Source: Hondaea fermentalgiana
Lineage: Eukaryota; Sar; Bigyra; Thraustochytrida; Thraustochytriidae
DNA: 43,138 bases
Assembly: GCA_014084085.1 (NCBI GenBank)
Contig: NPFB01000151.1
Location: forward strand, 93,836 to 136,973
Direction: 5' to 3'
In this document: positions 27,301-36,200 of the stretch, piece after piece
Position numbering within the stretch: position 1 is the first letter of the stretch
Layout of the letters: each line of letters opens with the position of its first letter
Notes under the pieces: model-generated
Databases searched by the model: none
What the model was told of the DNA's origin: nothing
Seen by the model: only the letters and a program-made list of their open reading frames with translations
Program-made: the position numbers and the translations under genes

Positions 27301-29399
27301 ATCCATGCGTGGTAAACTTGAGCCACAGGAATTTCGACGAAGCTTGTGAGCTCGACGCCCGGGTCAACCTCGACGGCCACAGCCGGGCCATGAACCATGC
27401 GAGAGAGGCGGTCTTCGGAGACGGCTTTGAAATTGGGGGGTTTGACCGGGTGAGCGAGATGTCTGAAGATCGTCGTTGCGCAGATGAAGCTAGCTTGGCC
27501 ATGGGCAAGATCGAGTGCTGAAGCGGCAAGTTCGCTCGCGCCACCCATCAGGCCCGTATGCACTCCCATGGCCCCGTCAACATCCGGATTTGTACTGCTT
27601 GAAGAATGATTGATCTGCTCATCATGTGAAGATCCGCTGCGGGTGATGCGGGTGAATCCGGGAACATTCGCTGTAGCAAAAGGCCCCCCGCCGCCATAAC
27701 CGCCGCCACTGCCACCGCCAGTACCACCGCCACCGCCGCTGCTGCTGCTATTACTAGTATTGATGTTCTTGTTGTTGTTGCTGCTGCTTGTTCCAATAGA
27801 AGCATGCTCAGCGCTCAAAGTGTGTGAGGGTTCGCCCAAGGATCGGTGAGAGACAAAGATTGGGTCTGAGAGTGCTGTCGATAGCGGAAGGAAGACCTGA
27901 GATGCCGACGGTGCATTCGCTCCTGCAGCTGTGAGAATCGGCGATCGAGGCCACAAACTCTCGGCGCGATGAAGCACAAGCTCAATCCTTGCCGAGAGAT
28001 GATCCAAGACACGACGTTGCAACACGCGAAGAGACTTGGAAAAGTCTTCGATGCTTGCGCTATAATTTGCTTGACCATCTATTACCCAGTAAGCGGGTGG
28101 CCGAGAAATGTCAGGGCTCATTCCTGGGGACGCGAGACGTGCCGCATCTGGCTCGACAAGATCAGCCAAAGCTTGAAAGGCCGATCCGGCGACAAGGTCG
28201 CAATCGTCTGTTGTGGTGACGGCAATGACGCGCCACACGTCTACTATTCTATCTTTGCACGTGTCCAGAAGTGTGGTGAATTCTGGTCCTTCGAGATGAC
28301 GCATGTGAGGCAAATGCTTGAGACGCCACGGTGCAACGTGGAGTTCTGCCCAGACTTGCACAAGCGAGTTTCCCAACACATCAACAGCTACCTGGCGGAC
28401 AGCTGACTGCGTGTCGCGAAGACAGTTCTTTAGTACGAATTCGATCCCTTGATGTGAAGCAAAAACACCCAGCCGCTCCGCGACCGGTACCGTGCGAAAG
28501 GCTAATAAAGCGCTCTCGCGGACATCAGCTGACTGGTGCGCGAAATCCTCGAGCATAATCGTCAGCAGCTCCTCCCAGAGCGAATGTGCCTCTTTGGGCT
28601 TTCCACAACCTATGGTCATCACCACGGTATACGCCAACATACGGTCCGTTACGGAAGAGCCTTTGTCTCGAAGCGTAGTCTGCAGCATTTGGTCGAGCTG
28701 AGAGATTGGGGGCTCCGCTCTTACGGTGGGATCCCGCATATTCTCCTTTTTGGGTCCCTTCCTCCTCTTTCCCGTTCTTCGTTTCCTGGCCATTTGTTGC
28801 GCTGTCTTCAGATTTCTGGCCTTATGATTTCGTATTTTTGTTCCAGACTTTGGACCATTTGCTCCTCTGGACATGGACGACAAAGCACTGCGTCCCGGGA
28901 AAGAGGCTGTTCTGCTTGCTGAGCCTTCACGCGAGCCCGAGTCAGACTCAGAACCATCATTGTCGAGGTCGCTCAGTTCTTGGACGTCATCGTCATCTTC
29001 AGCAGCAGCAGCTGCAGCAGCGGCACCCTCGTCCTCTACATCTTCCCCTTCGTCGTCATCAAAGCCGTCGTCAAAGTCGCCATCACTGACGAAGGCGTCA
29101 TGGGCGTAGACATCGCGGCGAAAGTCACCGCCTTCGCCATCATACTCGTCATTTTCCTCTTCCCTGATGTTGAGGTCGAACTCGTCGTCGTCGTCGTCGT
29201 CGTCGTCATCGTCGTCGTCGTCGCCGCCGTGGCCGAGCCTGCCTTCGCCCTCGTCCTCGGTCAGCAGCATGTCATCGTTGCCCAGCCCGCTCCTTCCCCC
29301 GAAACCTCTTTCGGCCCCAGAGGCACGGTCACCGGCCCCTCCGCGCTGCAGTCCGCGGAGCACCTCCACGAGCGACCTCCGCGCGTTTGCCGCGGCCAT
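24312..29399 (-). CDS. Large adaptin/TPLATE-like protein (HEAT N-terminus, appendage-like C-terminus)
   Basis: The first ATG of the frame (29399) gives 1695 residues; an upstream GTG at 29438 is ignored. The N-terminus is disordered, with an Asp run (60-72), further acidic blocks to about 140, and a basic stretch near 195-218 (ARKRRTGKRRKGPKKE). From about 225 helical HEAT-like repeats follow (DVRESALLAFRTVPVAERL; SAVRQVAVDVLGNSLVQVW). Gly/Ser-rich and Ser-rich insertions lie near 530-600 and 1300-1490. Near 1220-1290 is a beta-sandwich-like part (HEAAIRVDLCNATSNVLTSD), and 1540-1680 resembles the platform of adaptor appendages (RFRAFWKELKHS; later STWEGASFALMVTLTL and a terminal helix). This order fits large adaptins, especially TPLATE of the TSET/TPLATE complex, which works in endocytosis. 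The match is by pattern only. It is much longer than usual adaptins. Confidence 0.5.
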   Translation of the reverse strand: MAAANARRSLVEVLRGLQRGGAGDRASGAERGFGGRSGLGNDDMLLTEDEGEGRLGHGGDDDDDDDDDDDDDEFDLNIREEENDEYDGEGGDFRRDVYAHDAFVSDGDFDDGFDDDEGEDVEDEGAAAAAAAAEDDDDVQELSDLDNDGSESDSGSREGSASRTASFPGRSALSSMSRGANGPKSGTKIRNHKARNLKTAQQMARKRRTGKRRKGPKKENMRDPTVRAEPPISQLDQMLQTTLRDKGSSVTDRMLAYTVVMTIGCGKPKEAHSLWEELLTIMLEDFAHQSADVRESALLAFRTVPVAERLGVFASHQGIEFVLKNCLRDTQSAVRQVAVDVLGNSLVQVWAELHVAPWRLKHLPHMRHLEGPEFTTLLDTCKDRIVDVWRVIAVTTTDDCDLVAGSAFQALADLVEPDAARLASPGMSPDISRPPAYWVIDGQANYSASIEDFSKSLRVLQRRVLDHLSARIELVLHRAESLWPRSPILTAAGANAPSASQVFLPLSTALSDPIFVSHRSLGEPSHTLSAEHASIGTSSSNNNKNINTSNSSSSGGGGGTGGGSGGGYGGGGPFATANVPGFTRITRSGSSHDEQINHSSSSTNPDVDGAMGVHTGLMGGASELAASALDLAHGQASFICATTIFRHLAHPVKPPNFKAVSEDRLSRMVHGPAVAVEVDPGVELTSFVEIPVAQVYHAWIENVLRAWVISPRHPFATVCAAEHILGLSHSCEALLLGHSSSFQTRALHEVCRGLCRGLKGLRSGSGGSLLQDRERAHFHLRTLEALEHCCTSLPYGLGKDLRAKYLCFTIREFALAMPRTCAAFADESPASLSSEGATAGGRESPSNIVKGQGMSVPREAQLEKLRGLWHALLTLCADADGFWAVVSAEEPGVIHEMLREDAKDDFVRHALCSSLLDALLRVGAQKRRSFGPGAWVLHASLRALELLNLCLTWRTPSIALDAGAVYLDLLDALIIRAGKLPLSSPYRSGAFGRLWALLQRMVDFNIDFGGFDGPGRKVHMLLVLCRGVSLLASRDDLADSPTENLTDPVRAVGESLVNALHLELSDRLGGSACTQEHLDSARSLIDASVAMITRATVLASSVDALLASFEESVLVSEIVVARRRLDLVRQVPAEVLAQLQAPLDGSFALLAREGFAKQRRDEFGTLAATSIEEGGFGDDDDGGEEGEEEEAQQETEEVKGNHRERWCVGPDAQAPVVYRTSVGGVWDPLTIELTCTPLPLRHEAAIRVDLCNATSNVLTSDVTIELGCDGPCWIEAIEAQKNVFGPLSPGHGCGAAYFVIKIDSSRDLSEELRRAPARSTAFGSPANDADLLAEVVASRIASAQKRASGKSFKAVLDSPEGDLSKSSAGSSAHEKVSRRGSLTLPSRRLKRPSIPVSGKRSLFGASSASSNGGAEEGNSSASNGGGAAGLAGSLNGASFRARFKGGRSLSEMSALSEEGFRGSIDLSQGKRDGASGASTIDQNRRPVRRAKPSIDVQPRFLHLCISLGDTALTFPPVQLPVSLFCLPIDASPSGMRASSWHTAGLPRRYGGWVDLRRFRAFWKELKHSHSTLTEHVLAGNTQGTASSALCATMEEVDCACGNLSRVIMEPELIPDYVGHCAFAGSTWEGASFALMVTLTLSRARPPSNGMNLSITWDLRCASEELHNAWAEASVLDYFIRSFCPKDTHEGGGVHT

Positions 29400-29786
29400 C
29401 GCGTCCCGCCGCGATCGATCGCGATCTCTCGCACGCACTCCGGACCCAGAAATGTGGACGTACGCAAAACGGGTTCCGCAGATACGCTGCTCGCCAAAGT
29501 TTACGCTGCGCTGCGCTTTGGACTCGGAGCTTACTTTTACAAGCCAACATCATTATGCACGTTACTCTACCCGACGACTTGAAATACTCTGGGTCTATCG
29601 CAGTCCCCTCGTGCGGTGCATCGATGCATGTATCGATGCATCGATGCAGCCCTGGGCTAATGTGACGCAAGCATGAAGAAGACCAATCGGAGCATAATCC
29701 AGGTTTTCCGCGGGGAAAGAAATGGGCAACAATGATCATATCGCGAAACCTTGTGTGAGAGCTGCTGCCGGGGCAGGATTTCTGAC
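29400..29786. other. Intergenic region with ATCGAT palindromes
   Basis: Upstream of the adaptin-like gene and downstream of the ankyrin-TIR gene, both on the minus strand. It holds the palindromes listed next and no gene. Confidence 0.65.
29617..29648. promoter_or_regulatory. Paired TGCATCGATGCA palindromes
   Basis: The 12-bp perfect palindrome TGCATCGATGCA occurs at 29617-29628 and 29637-29648, 20 bp apart, with another ATCGATGCA overlapping at 29632-29640. The pair lies about 220-250 bp upstream of the adaptin-like gene's ATG. Two turns of the helix between centres would suit dimeric factor binding; this is inference. Confidence 0.45.
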
Positions 29787-32747
29787 TCAGGCGACCTCGT
29801 CTCTGATACGCTTGACGAGATAGTCAAGGTTTGCAGCCCGTTGTTCTTTGGTGGAGAAATCCACAAAAACATGCTGTTGAAAGATGAGAAAACGATCCCT
29901 CCACATTCCGATTTTAAGAAGAGGCTCCTCCATGACAACAATGAGTACGGTCCGCAGATCCTTTTTGTGGACTTGCATGGCAATCGAGAACTCATAACGA
30001 CAAAAGTCGTAGCCAAAAGACTCAACTTTATCCATGTAGTTCTGCGTGAGGAAGATGACGAACTTGCGAGAATTGCGTACGCCTCTTGCAATCTCAGAGT
30101 CGATCTCTCTCTCCAGTCGATCTCGGTCAAACCATGTCTCGATGCCTTTCTGACCGAGTTCATCGTTGATGAGAGCCACTGTCTCGTGGTTCATGCCACC
30201 CTCCCCCCAGTCATGTGCAAGAAAGGCATCGAATTGAGGCGCCTGGCCCACGACCGGCAATGTTGGAGCCGCCGCGCTATGCGAGAGAGTCGAGGCGCTC
30301 GAATGGGCATCAGACCCGTCTTGAGACGAGCTCTGTCGTGACGACAGGGTTCGATCGCTCCCTTGCTGCGTCGCCGCATCCGAAGCTGAGTCAGATCTTG
30401 CCCCTGATGACCGAGATGGTGCAGAGGGATTCACTCCATCTTGCAATATGCTCGCCAGTCTCCGACGAAGATCGATGTCGAAAATTTCTAATCTGTCGAG
30501 CTCTGCGTCTGTGTCCTGATGCTCCCGCACAGAAAAAAAGTGACTCGAGGTAAACGTCACAACTGCTGGTCGGTTCGCGATTTCTGTGTACGGGCCCTCT
30601 AAGAGCTCCACGATATCGATGAACTTGAGAACCTTCAAGAGACCATTGCGGCGTGCGAGCTTCCTTGCTCGTTCCTTATCTAGCACACCGCCCTTTTCCC
30701 AACACGTCATGAAACATTGCACAAGCCCCGCGTCTCCTTTTAGCATGCTTGCGGGTCGTCTTTGACACGCCAAAAGAAGCGCCGTATGGGACCCTTTGTC
30801 TTCAGGCGAACCGAGATTTGGGTTTGCACCCTGCAAAAAGAGGGCCCTTACAAGCTCAATACGACCGTTGTAGGAAGCAAACATGAGTGCCGTCCAACCC
30901 TCGGCTTCCTGCACGTCAAGCTTGGCACCACGCTCAATGAGAAGCTTTGCAATGTCGTCGTGCCCATGCTCGCAAGCGAACATGAGCGCAGTGCGACCAC
31001 GGCACTCCTCGATGTCAACGTCGGCGCCATGCTCAATAAGGCTTCGCGCAATGGTCCGCATTGTCTCCAACCTCTGAATTCGACCGCAGTGGGAAGCAAA
31101 CATGAGTGCCGTCCAACCCTCGGCTTCCTGCACATCAAGCTTGGCACCACGCTCAATGAGGAGCTTTGCAATGTCGTCGTGCCCATGCTCGCAAGCGAAC
31201 ATGAGCGCAGTGCGACCACGGCACTCCTCAATGTCGACGTCGGCGCCATGCTCGATAAGGAATTGCGCAATGGTCTGCATTGTCTCCAACTCCTGAATTC
31301 GACCGCAGTGGGAAGCAAACATGAGTGCCGTCCAACCCTTGGCTTCCTGCACATCAAGCTTGGCACCACGCTCAATGAGAAGCTTTGCAATGTCGTCGTG
31401 CCCATGCTCGCAAGCGAACATGAGCGCAGTGCGACCACGGCACTCCTCAATGTCGACGTCGGCGCCATGTTCGATAAGGCTTCGCGCAATGGTCCGCATT
31501 GTCTCCAACTTCTCAGTAGAAGTCTGCGACTTTGCCTCGGGCTGCGGCTTTTCCGAACAGCAATACATGAGCGCTGTGAATTTCTTTTTTGTCGTCAGGT
31601 CGAGATTCGCGCCCTTTTGAATCAGCAGATCCGCTGCCTTTTTCTGCTTGAACTGACAAGCAATAATGAGGGCGGACACTCCCGACTGGCCTTGTAAATT
31701 CGGGTTTGCGCCAGCATTGAGCAAAGTTTCTATGACCTTTAAGCACTGCGATTTGGAGCGAATGTAAAAGCATGCGTGCATGAGAGCGCTCCAGCCACCA
31801 TCTTGAGGCTGGTGATCGATGTTTGCGCCAGCTTGGACGAGCTGATCAACAACCAGCACGTTGCCAATTTTGCTTGCATACGTTAGAGCAGTCTCTCCTT
31901 CATTGTCGAGAAGATTCACGTCTGCCTGACCTGAGATAAGCAGAGAAACCACCTCGGAACTAGTCTTCGACACGGAAGCGATCATAAGAGCCGTGCGACC
32001 TTGCCCATCTTTTGCATTAATCGAGGCGCCATGCTCAAGGAGAATCTTCGCCGTCTCCACATGGCCCTGTTGGCTTGCTAGCATGAGAGCTGTGAGGCCT
32101 TGCAAATCAGGGGGGTCCGTCTTTGCGCCTTCTTTGATGAGTAGCTTTGTAATCTCAGAATGACCCTTGCTGCATGCATACTTGAGGGCTGTCCAATCAT
32201 CCTTGTTTGCCATGTTGACGTCAGCTCCTTTTTGAAGCAAAAGAGTCACCATGACCTTTTTGCCCTGAGCGCAAGCAAATAAAAGCTCAGTCCAGCCAAG
32301 TTCCTGCTGTTGGGCAAGCCCTTGGGTGAGCATTGCGCCACTTTTGATGAGTAGCTTCGCCTCGGGGTAATACCCTCGCGCACACGCGAGCAAAAGTGCC
32401 GTGTACCCGTCTGTTTTCTGCACGTTGAGATCGGCACCTCGCATGATGAGGCGTTTAATTATCCCGATTTGTCGATTTTTAACAGCCTGCATGAGTGCGG
32501 TCCAGCCAGCCCTGGTCTTGGCATCAAGTACTGCTGCTTCGGCGTACTCATCCTGGTCCAGGAGCCAGTTAGCGATCCTCAGGCCTCTGCCGTCAGTCCA
32601 GTACAGCGCTGTTATGAGAGGCGTGAAGTCTTGCCTGCCAATTCGCCTCGTGAGAATGCTTCTGTCCTCCTCCACGAGCTCTTTGGCGCCGACAAGGTCG
32701 TCGCGGTTGATAGAGTCCTCCAAGGTCTGCATTTCTCGAGTTGTCAT
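29787..32747 (-). CDS. Ankyrin-repeat protein with C-terminal TIR domain
   Basis: The 986-residue protein has about 19 ankyrin repeats (residues 10-665), recognisable from xGxTALMxA and LLIExGAxxx patterns. Residues 414-632 are three almost identical 73-residue units, each spanning two ankyrin repeats. A linker follows (about 690-760), then a Ser-rich disordered segment (770-830). Residues 837-986 form a TIR domain: FDAFLAHDWGEGG (strand A), then GIETWFDRDRLEREIDSEIARGVRNSRKFVIFLTQNYM. CRYEFSIAM places E919 where SARM1 has its catalytic NADase Glu (KEIVTAL in SARM1). TIR domains either cleave NAD+ or assemble signalling complexes; ankyrin arrays bind protein partners. No membrane segment or signal peptide is present, so it should be an intracellular sensor. 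ATG context is good (GAAATGA). Partner and trigger are unknown. Confidence 0.88.
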   Translation of the reverse strand: MTTREMQTLEDSINRDDLVGAKELVEEDRSILTRRIGRQDFTPLITALYWTDGRGLRIANWLLDQDEYAEAAVLDAKTRAGWTALMQAVKNRQIGIIKRLIMRGADLNVQKTDGYTALLLACARGYYPEAKLLIKSGAMLTQGLAQQQELGWTELLFACAQGKKVMVTLLLQKGADVNMANKDDWTALKYACSKGHSEITKLLIKEGAKTDPPDLQGLTALMLASQQGHVETAKILLEHGASINAKDGQGRTALMIASVSKTSSEVVSLLISGQADVNLLDNEGETALTYASKIGNVLVVDQLVQAGANIDHQPQDGGWSALMHACFYIRSKSQCLKVIETLLNAGANPNLQGQSGVSALIIACQFKQKKAADLLIQKGANLDLTTKKKFTALMYCCSEKPQPEAKSQTSTEKLETMRTIARSLIEHGADVDIEECRGRTALMFACEHGHDDIAKLLIERGAKLDVQEAKGWTALMFASHCGRIQELETMQTIAQFLIEHGADVDIEECRGRTALMFACEHGHDDIAKLLIERGAKLDVQEAEGWTALMFASHCGRIQRLETMRTIARSLIEHGADVDIEECRGRTALMFACEHGHDDIAKLLIERGAKLDVQEAEGWTALMFASYNGRIELVRALFLQGANPNLGSPEDKGSHTALLLACQRRPASMLKGDAGLVQCFMTCWEKGGVLDKERARKLARRNGLLKVLKFIDIVELLEGPYTEIANRPAVVTFTSSHFFSVREHQDTDAELDRLEIFDIDLRRRLASILQDGVNPSAPSRSSGARSDSASDAATQQGSDRTLSSRQSSSQDGSDAHSSASTLSHSAAAPTLPVVGQAPQFDAFLAHDWGEGGMNHETVALINDELGQKGIETWFDRDRLEREIDSEIARGVRNSRKFVIFLTQNYMDKVESFGYDFCRYEFSIAMQVHKKDLRTVLIVVMEEPLLKIGMWRDRFLIFQQHVFVDFSTKEQRAANLDYLVKRIRDEVA
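30852..31508 (-). repeat. Three near-identical 219-bp tandem units in the ankyrin array
   Basis: Units at 31290-31508, 31071-31289 and 30852-31070 each encode 73 residues starting LETM. By eye the first two differ at fewer than about ten positions, including silent sites. The third is diverged only at its end, where the sequence changes to YNGRIEL. Length is an exact multiple of three, so gain or loss of a unit keeps the frame. Confidence 0.95.
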
Positions 32748-33204
32748 TTCCTACGATGGTATGTATACACACGTGCTCGCTCGAGAGAACCTCGCGCTTC
32801 GCGAGGTGCTTGAGGATCTCGACAGCGTGGGACGGTCTGCGCCCAGAAATCGCTGCGCTTCCGCCGCACCACAACCTCAACAACCAACACGCAGGCAACG
32901 CCAGCGCCGAGCGAGCCCCTCGTATCTTCTGGTTTGCTTTCTCAGGGCAAGTATCGGCGAGTATAGTGAGTGGTGTTCTCATCGGAACCCATTTTCGTTT
33001 CGATTCTTGTAGTAGTATACGGTGCGTTCGACGGGATGGATACAGGATTGGCCAGCCAACCACGTGGTTCGCAGTCGCAATACGTGCAAAAGCTGGACTT
33101 GCCCACTGTTGGCCTCGAGAGCTCGTATGCTCCCTCCTCGTCTGAGGATTTGATTTTACAGTGAAAAAACCTTCAACTTGTTAGGTATGATAGGTTGGAA
33201 AGAG
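32748..33204. other. Intergenic region upstream of the ankyrin-TIR gene
   Basis: It lies between the 3' end of the HECT gene and the ATG of the ankyrin-TIR gene. Apart from the hairpin at 32789-32807, I see no gene, RNA or repeat. Confidence 0.65.
32789..32807 (-). promoter_or_regulatory. 8-bp-stem hairpin upstream of the ankyrin-TIR start
   Basis: ACCTCGCG, a 3-base loop, then CGCGAGGT. On the minus strand it is 42-60 bases before the ATG at 32747, so it is likely in the 5' UTR. A GC-rich stem at this distance could slow ribosome scanning. Confidence 0.4.
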
Positions 33205-36200
33205 CTAGTCGAGTGCGAAGTGGCCTTGGCCCTCGCGCACAGCCTGGAGCAAACGTCGCTTGAGGACCTCGCGCGAGGAATAAGGAGGTAACTTGAGATA
33301 GACTTGGCACGTGCTGCAAGACGGCAAAATACCATCCGGATCATCGGCCACATTCTTGCGCACGACCGTGAGACGCGGGCGTAGCTCCCCAAAGCCACCC
33401 ACGGGAAGTCGCGGTGACCCCGTAAGGAACTGCATGAAAAGACGACGATCAGAGCCATCTAGCTCGGAGAGCACGTGAACGAGGTCTCGGATTTGACGCG
33501 CTCGTGCATCGTAGCCGTGCTTGCATACAATGTTAGCCATAATCACCTCGGCGTCCCAGTTGGCCCCATCGTCGCCATCCGAGAGAAGGGACTGCAGCTC
33601 GTGAGGGGAAAAGACTTGAAGCGCCTCAACAGGGAAGAACGCACTGATGCCTTCACGCAGGCATCGAACCTGTTCTGCTACATCATCATGTAAGATCCGT
33701 TTGCATACCAAATCGAGATACTCTTGCAAATTTGCGCCAGTGACCGATTTTGACGCACCGCCGACGACCAACTCCTCTCCATTTGTACCGGGTACAGTAA
33801 AGTCAATACACATACCGCAAATGGTGTCTTCCAACTCGCAAAGCTCGGCGTCAGCGTCTTCTTCTCCCGCGCGAGCCGACAGTTGCGCGTGAGCGTCGGC
33901 GAGATCCTGCAGATACTGGAATGATTTCCCCAATGTTTCGTCAACAAGCCCTGCATCGCTCAGTTTCAGGGACTCGCCAATGAGGAGCTTGCATAGGGGA
34001 ATCGAAAGAGGTAGGTCTAAAAGACGCTTGTCCTGCAACGCTTTGCCGATGAAACGACCCACAAAGGTGAAGATCGTCAGAACACGCTCTCGCGAATGCT
34101 CAGCCTCGAGGATGCTCGGCTCATCGAGACGCACTTCAGAGGGCAGTGCTGCCTGTCGCCGCGAGGCAGAGCGGAATTCCCGACGCAGTCCGGCTCGCAT
34201 GGCCGCGGGCACAAAGCCTTCAGAAGCTCCAGATGAGTCCAGACCTTGCGCCGGAACGCCGAGGCCCAGACGAGTCGCTCGCTCGTGGCCACCCCCTCCT
34301 GCCGCGTCGAGCATAGCTGCAAATACCGCTGGCGACGAGAAGACCGCCGCGCCCGGAGTTGCGGCCGCAATCGCGGCTGCCATGGGTATGCTGCTCCCGA
34401 GACCAGCCGGAGGCGTCTCCATTGACGACAAAGCCGGCGTTGAGGCAGCAGCAGTCAACGACGACGACGACGACGAAGAAGAAGAAGAAGATGATGATGA
34501 TGAAGATGAGGACGGTCCATCCCTGGACCTAGGTTGCCCCTTCGTTTGCGCGTCAAGGCTCCCGGACGAGCTGGACCCTGCTGGAGGTAATGTAGAGGGC
34601 CACAGTCCAAGAGGATTGAAGACAAAGCCGCTTGAGCTATCTGTGTCGCCTTCGTGCTCCAAGGTCTCCGGCTGTCTCCAAATTTTCAGATCCGCACGAT
34701 GCAATTCGCGACAGACGAGGGAGTAAAATTCGAGTGTCGGACCGAGACCATGGCCAATCTCACCCGTGAACTCCACAGCAAGCATGTAGCTAGAGGCTGA
34801 CTCGTGCCCGATAAGGTACATTGCAGCCTCGAGCACACGATCGCGCGGGACAACAGCTTTTTGGCGCTTCAAAGCGCCAAGCTGCCCATGACTGCTCGGA
34901 ATGTTTGGCACGATGCGCCATCCACTCTTTTGCGTTGATCGGCCCTGCGCACGCCGCCACGCTATTTGTTCAGACCTGATTCCATCGTTTGCTGAGCGCA
35001 TGGACTCGCTTTCCTCTTGATTGTCACTGTGAGGAGGCTTGTTTCCGTGAACCTCCGACGTGGAGGTCTTCTCGTTGGCCTCCTGCAGCTCGTTCTCGTT
35101 GTCGCCAGGGCATTTTTTGCCCTCGCTATTCTCGATAAGATCATCGCCATCATCACCTTCATCATCGTCATCACCTTCATCATCATCATCATCATCGTCG
35201 TCATCGTCGTTGTCATCACCATCATCGTTATCATCATCGTCGTCGTCGTCGTCGTTGTCATCATCGTCGTCGTCGCCACCATCATCACTAACGTGTTCAT
35301 TGCCATCAACCTCTCGACGAGTCTCAGAAAGCTGGCCGTTGCCATCTTCTTCGTCTTGATCCTCATCCCGCTCCTGATCACGAGCACGGATATTTCGAGC
35401 AGAAGATCCAGAACGCCCTCTTGCGCCGCTGTTGGAAAGCGAAGGCCGCCTGTCCATGCTTGCATGCGCATTTGACAAACGTCGAGCAGGCATGGGTCGT
35501 CCTGCGGATGGTTGCTCACGACGTCCCTCCTGAAGACGTTCAACTGACCGCGTGACGCCAAAAGAAGCACTTTCGAAGAGCAACATACGTGCCTCGAGAG
35601 GTACGAGGAACTTGTACTGCGTGGCGAGCTCCCAGACCCAATCCGGAAGCGAGTTGGTGCACACAGACACCATATCCTGAATTTGCAGAACCAGTTTTTG
35701 CGTGAGTTTTTGACTGTGAAGCGCGTCCCCACGATGCTTGAAAACACCAAATGCGCTTCGCGTCTGCACGCGAGATAGCTCTGCCAAGAGCTTGAGCACT
35801 GCATCAGCGCCATCCGCCTCAGCCACATCGTCAAAGGCGTCCTGCATGCTACGGGAACTAGACACCCTGCGAGGGCGCGTCACAACGACAAGGGAGTTGT
35901 CGCCGCCGCCAAGACTGTTAGCCGCAGATGGCCCTTGCGCATTGCTCAGAGGCCGGACCACAGCCTCAGCGATTGGAAGCGATCCTTCAGGAAGACATTT
36001 TAGCTCCTCGCGTCGCCAGCGCAAACGGCAACGAAAAGAGCTGTTGAATGTGACAACAGGGTAAAGTGCAGGCCCAGTGAATGGAACATTCTCAAAAGCG
36101 GTACCCATTGGACGCTCAAAGGACCCGTTGAACGAGAAACGCAATGTTGCAACCTTGCGCAAGGCGTCCACGTCAATCTCGCACCCGATCACATCATTGC

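Noticed and set aside
30762..31697. A 311-codon plus-strand frame opposite the ankyrin repeats, with three repeated segments
   Set aside because: Its repeats mirror the 219-bp units; the minus strand encodes consensus ankyrin repeats fused to a TIR domain.
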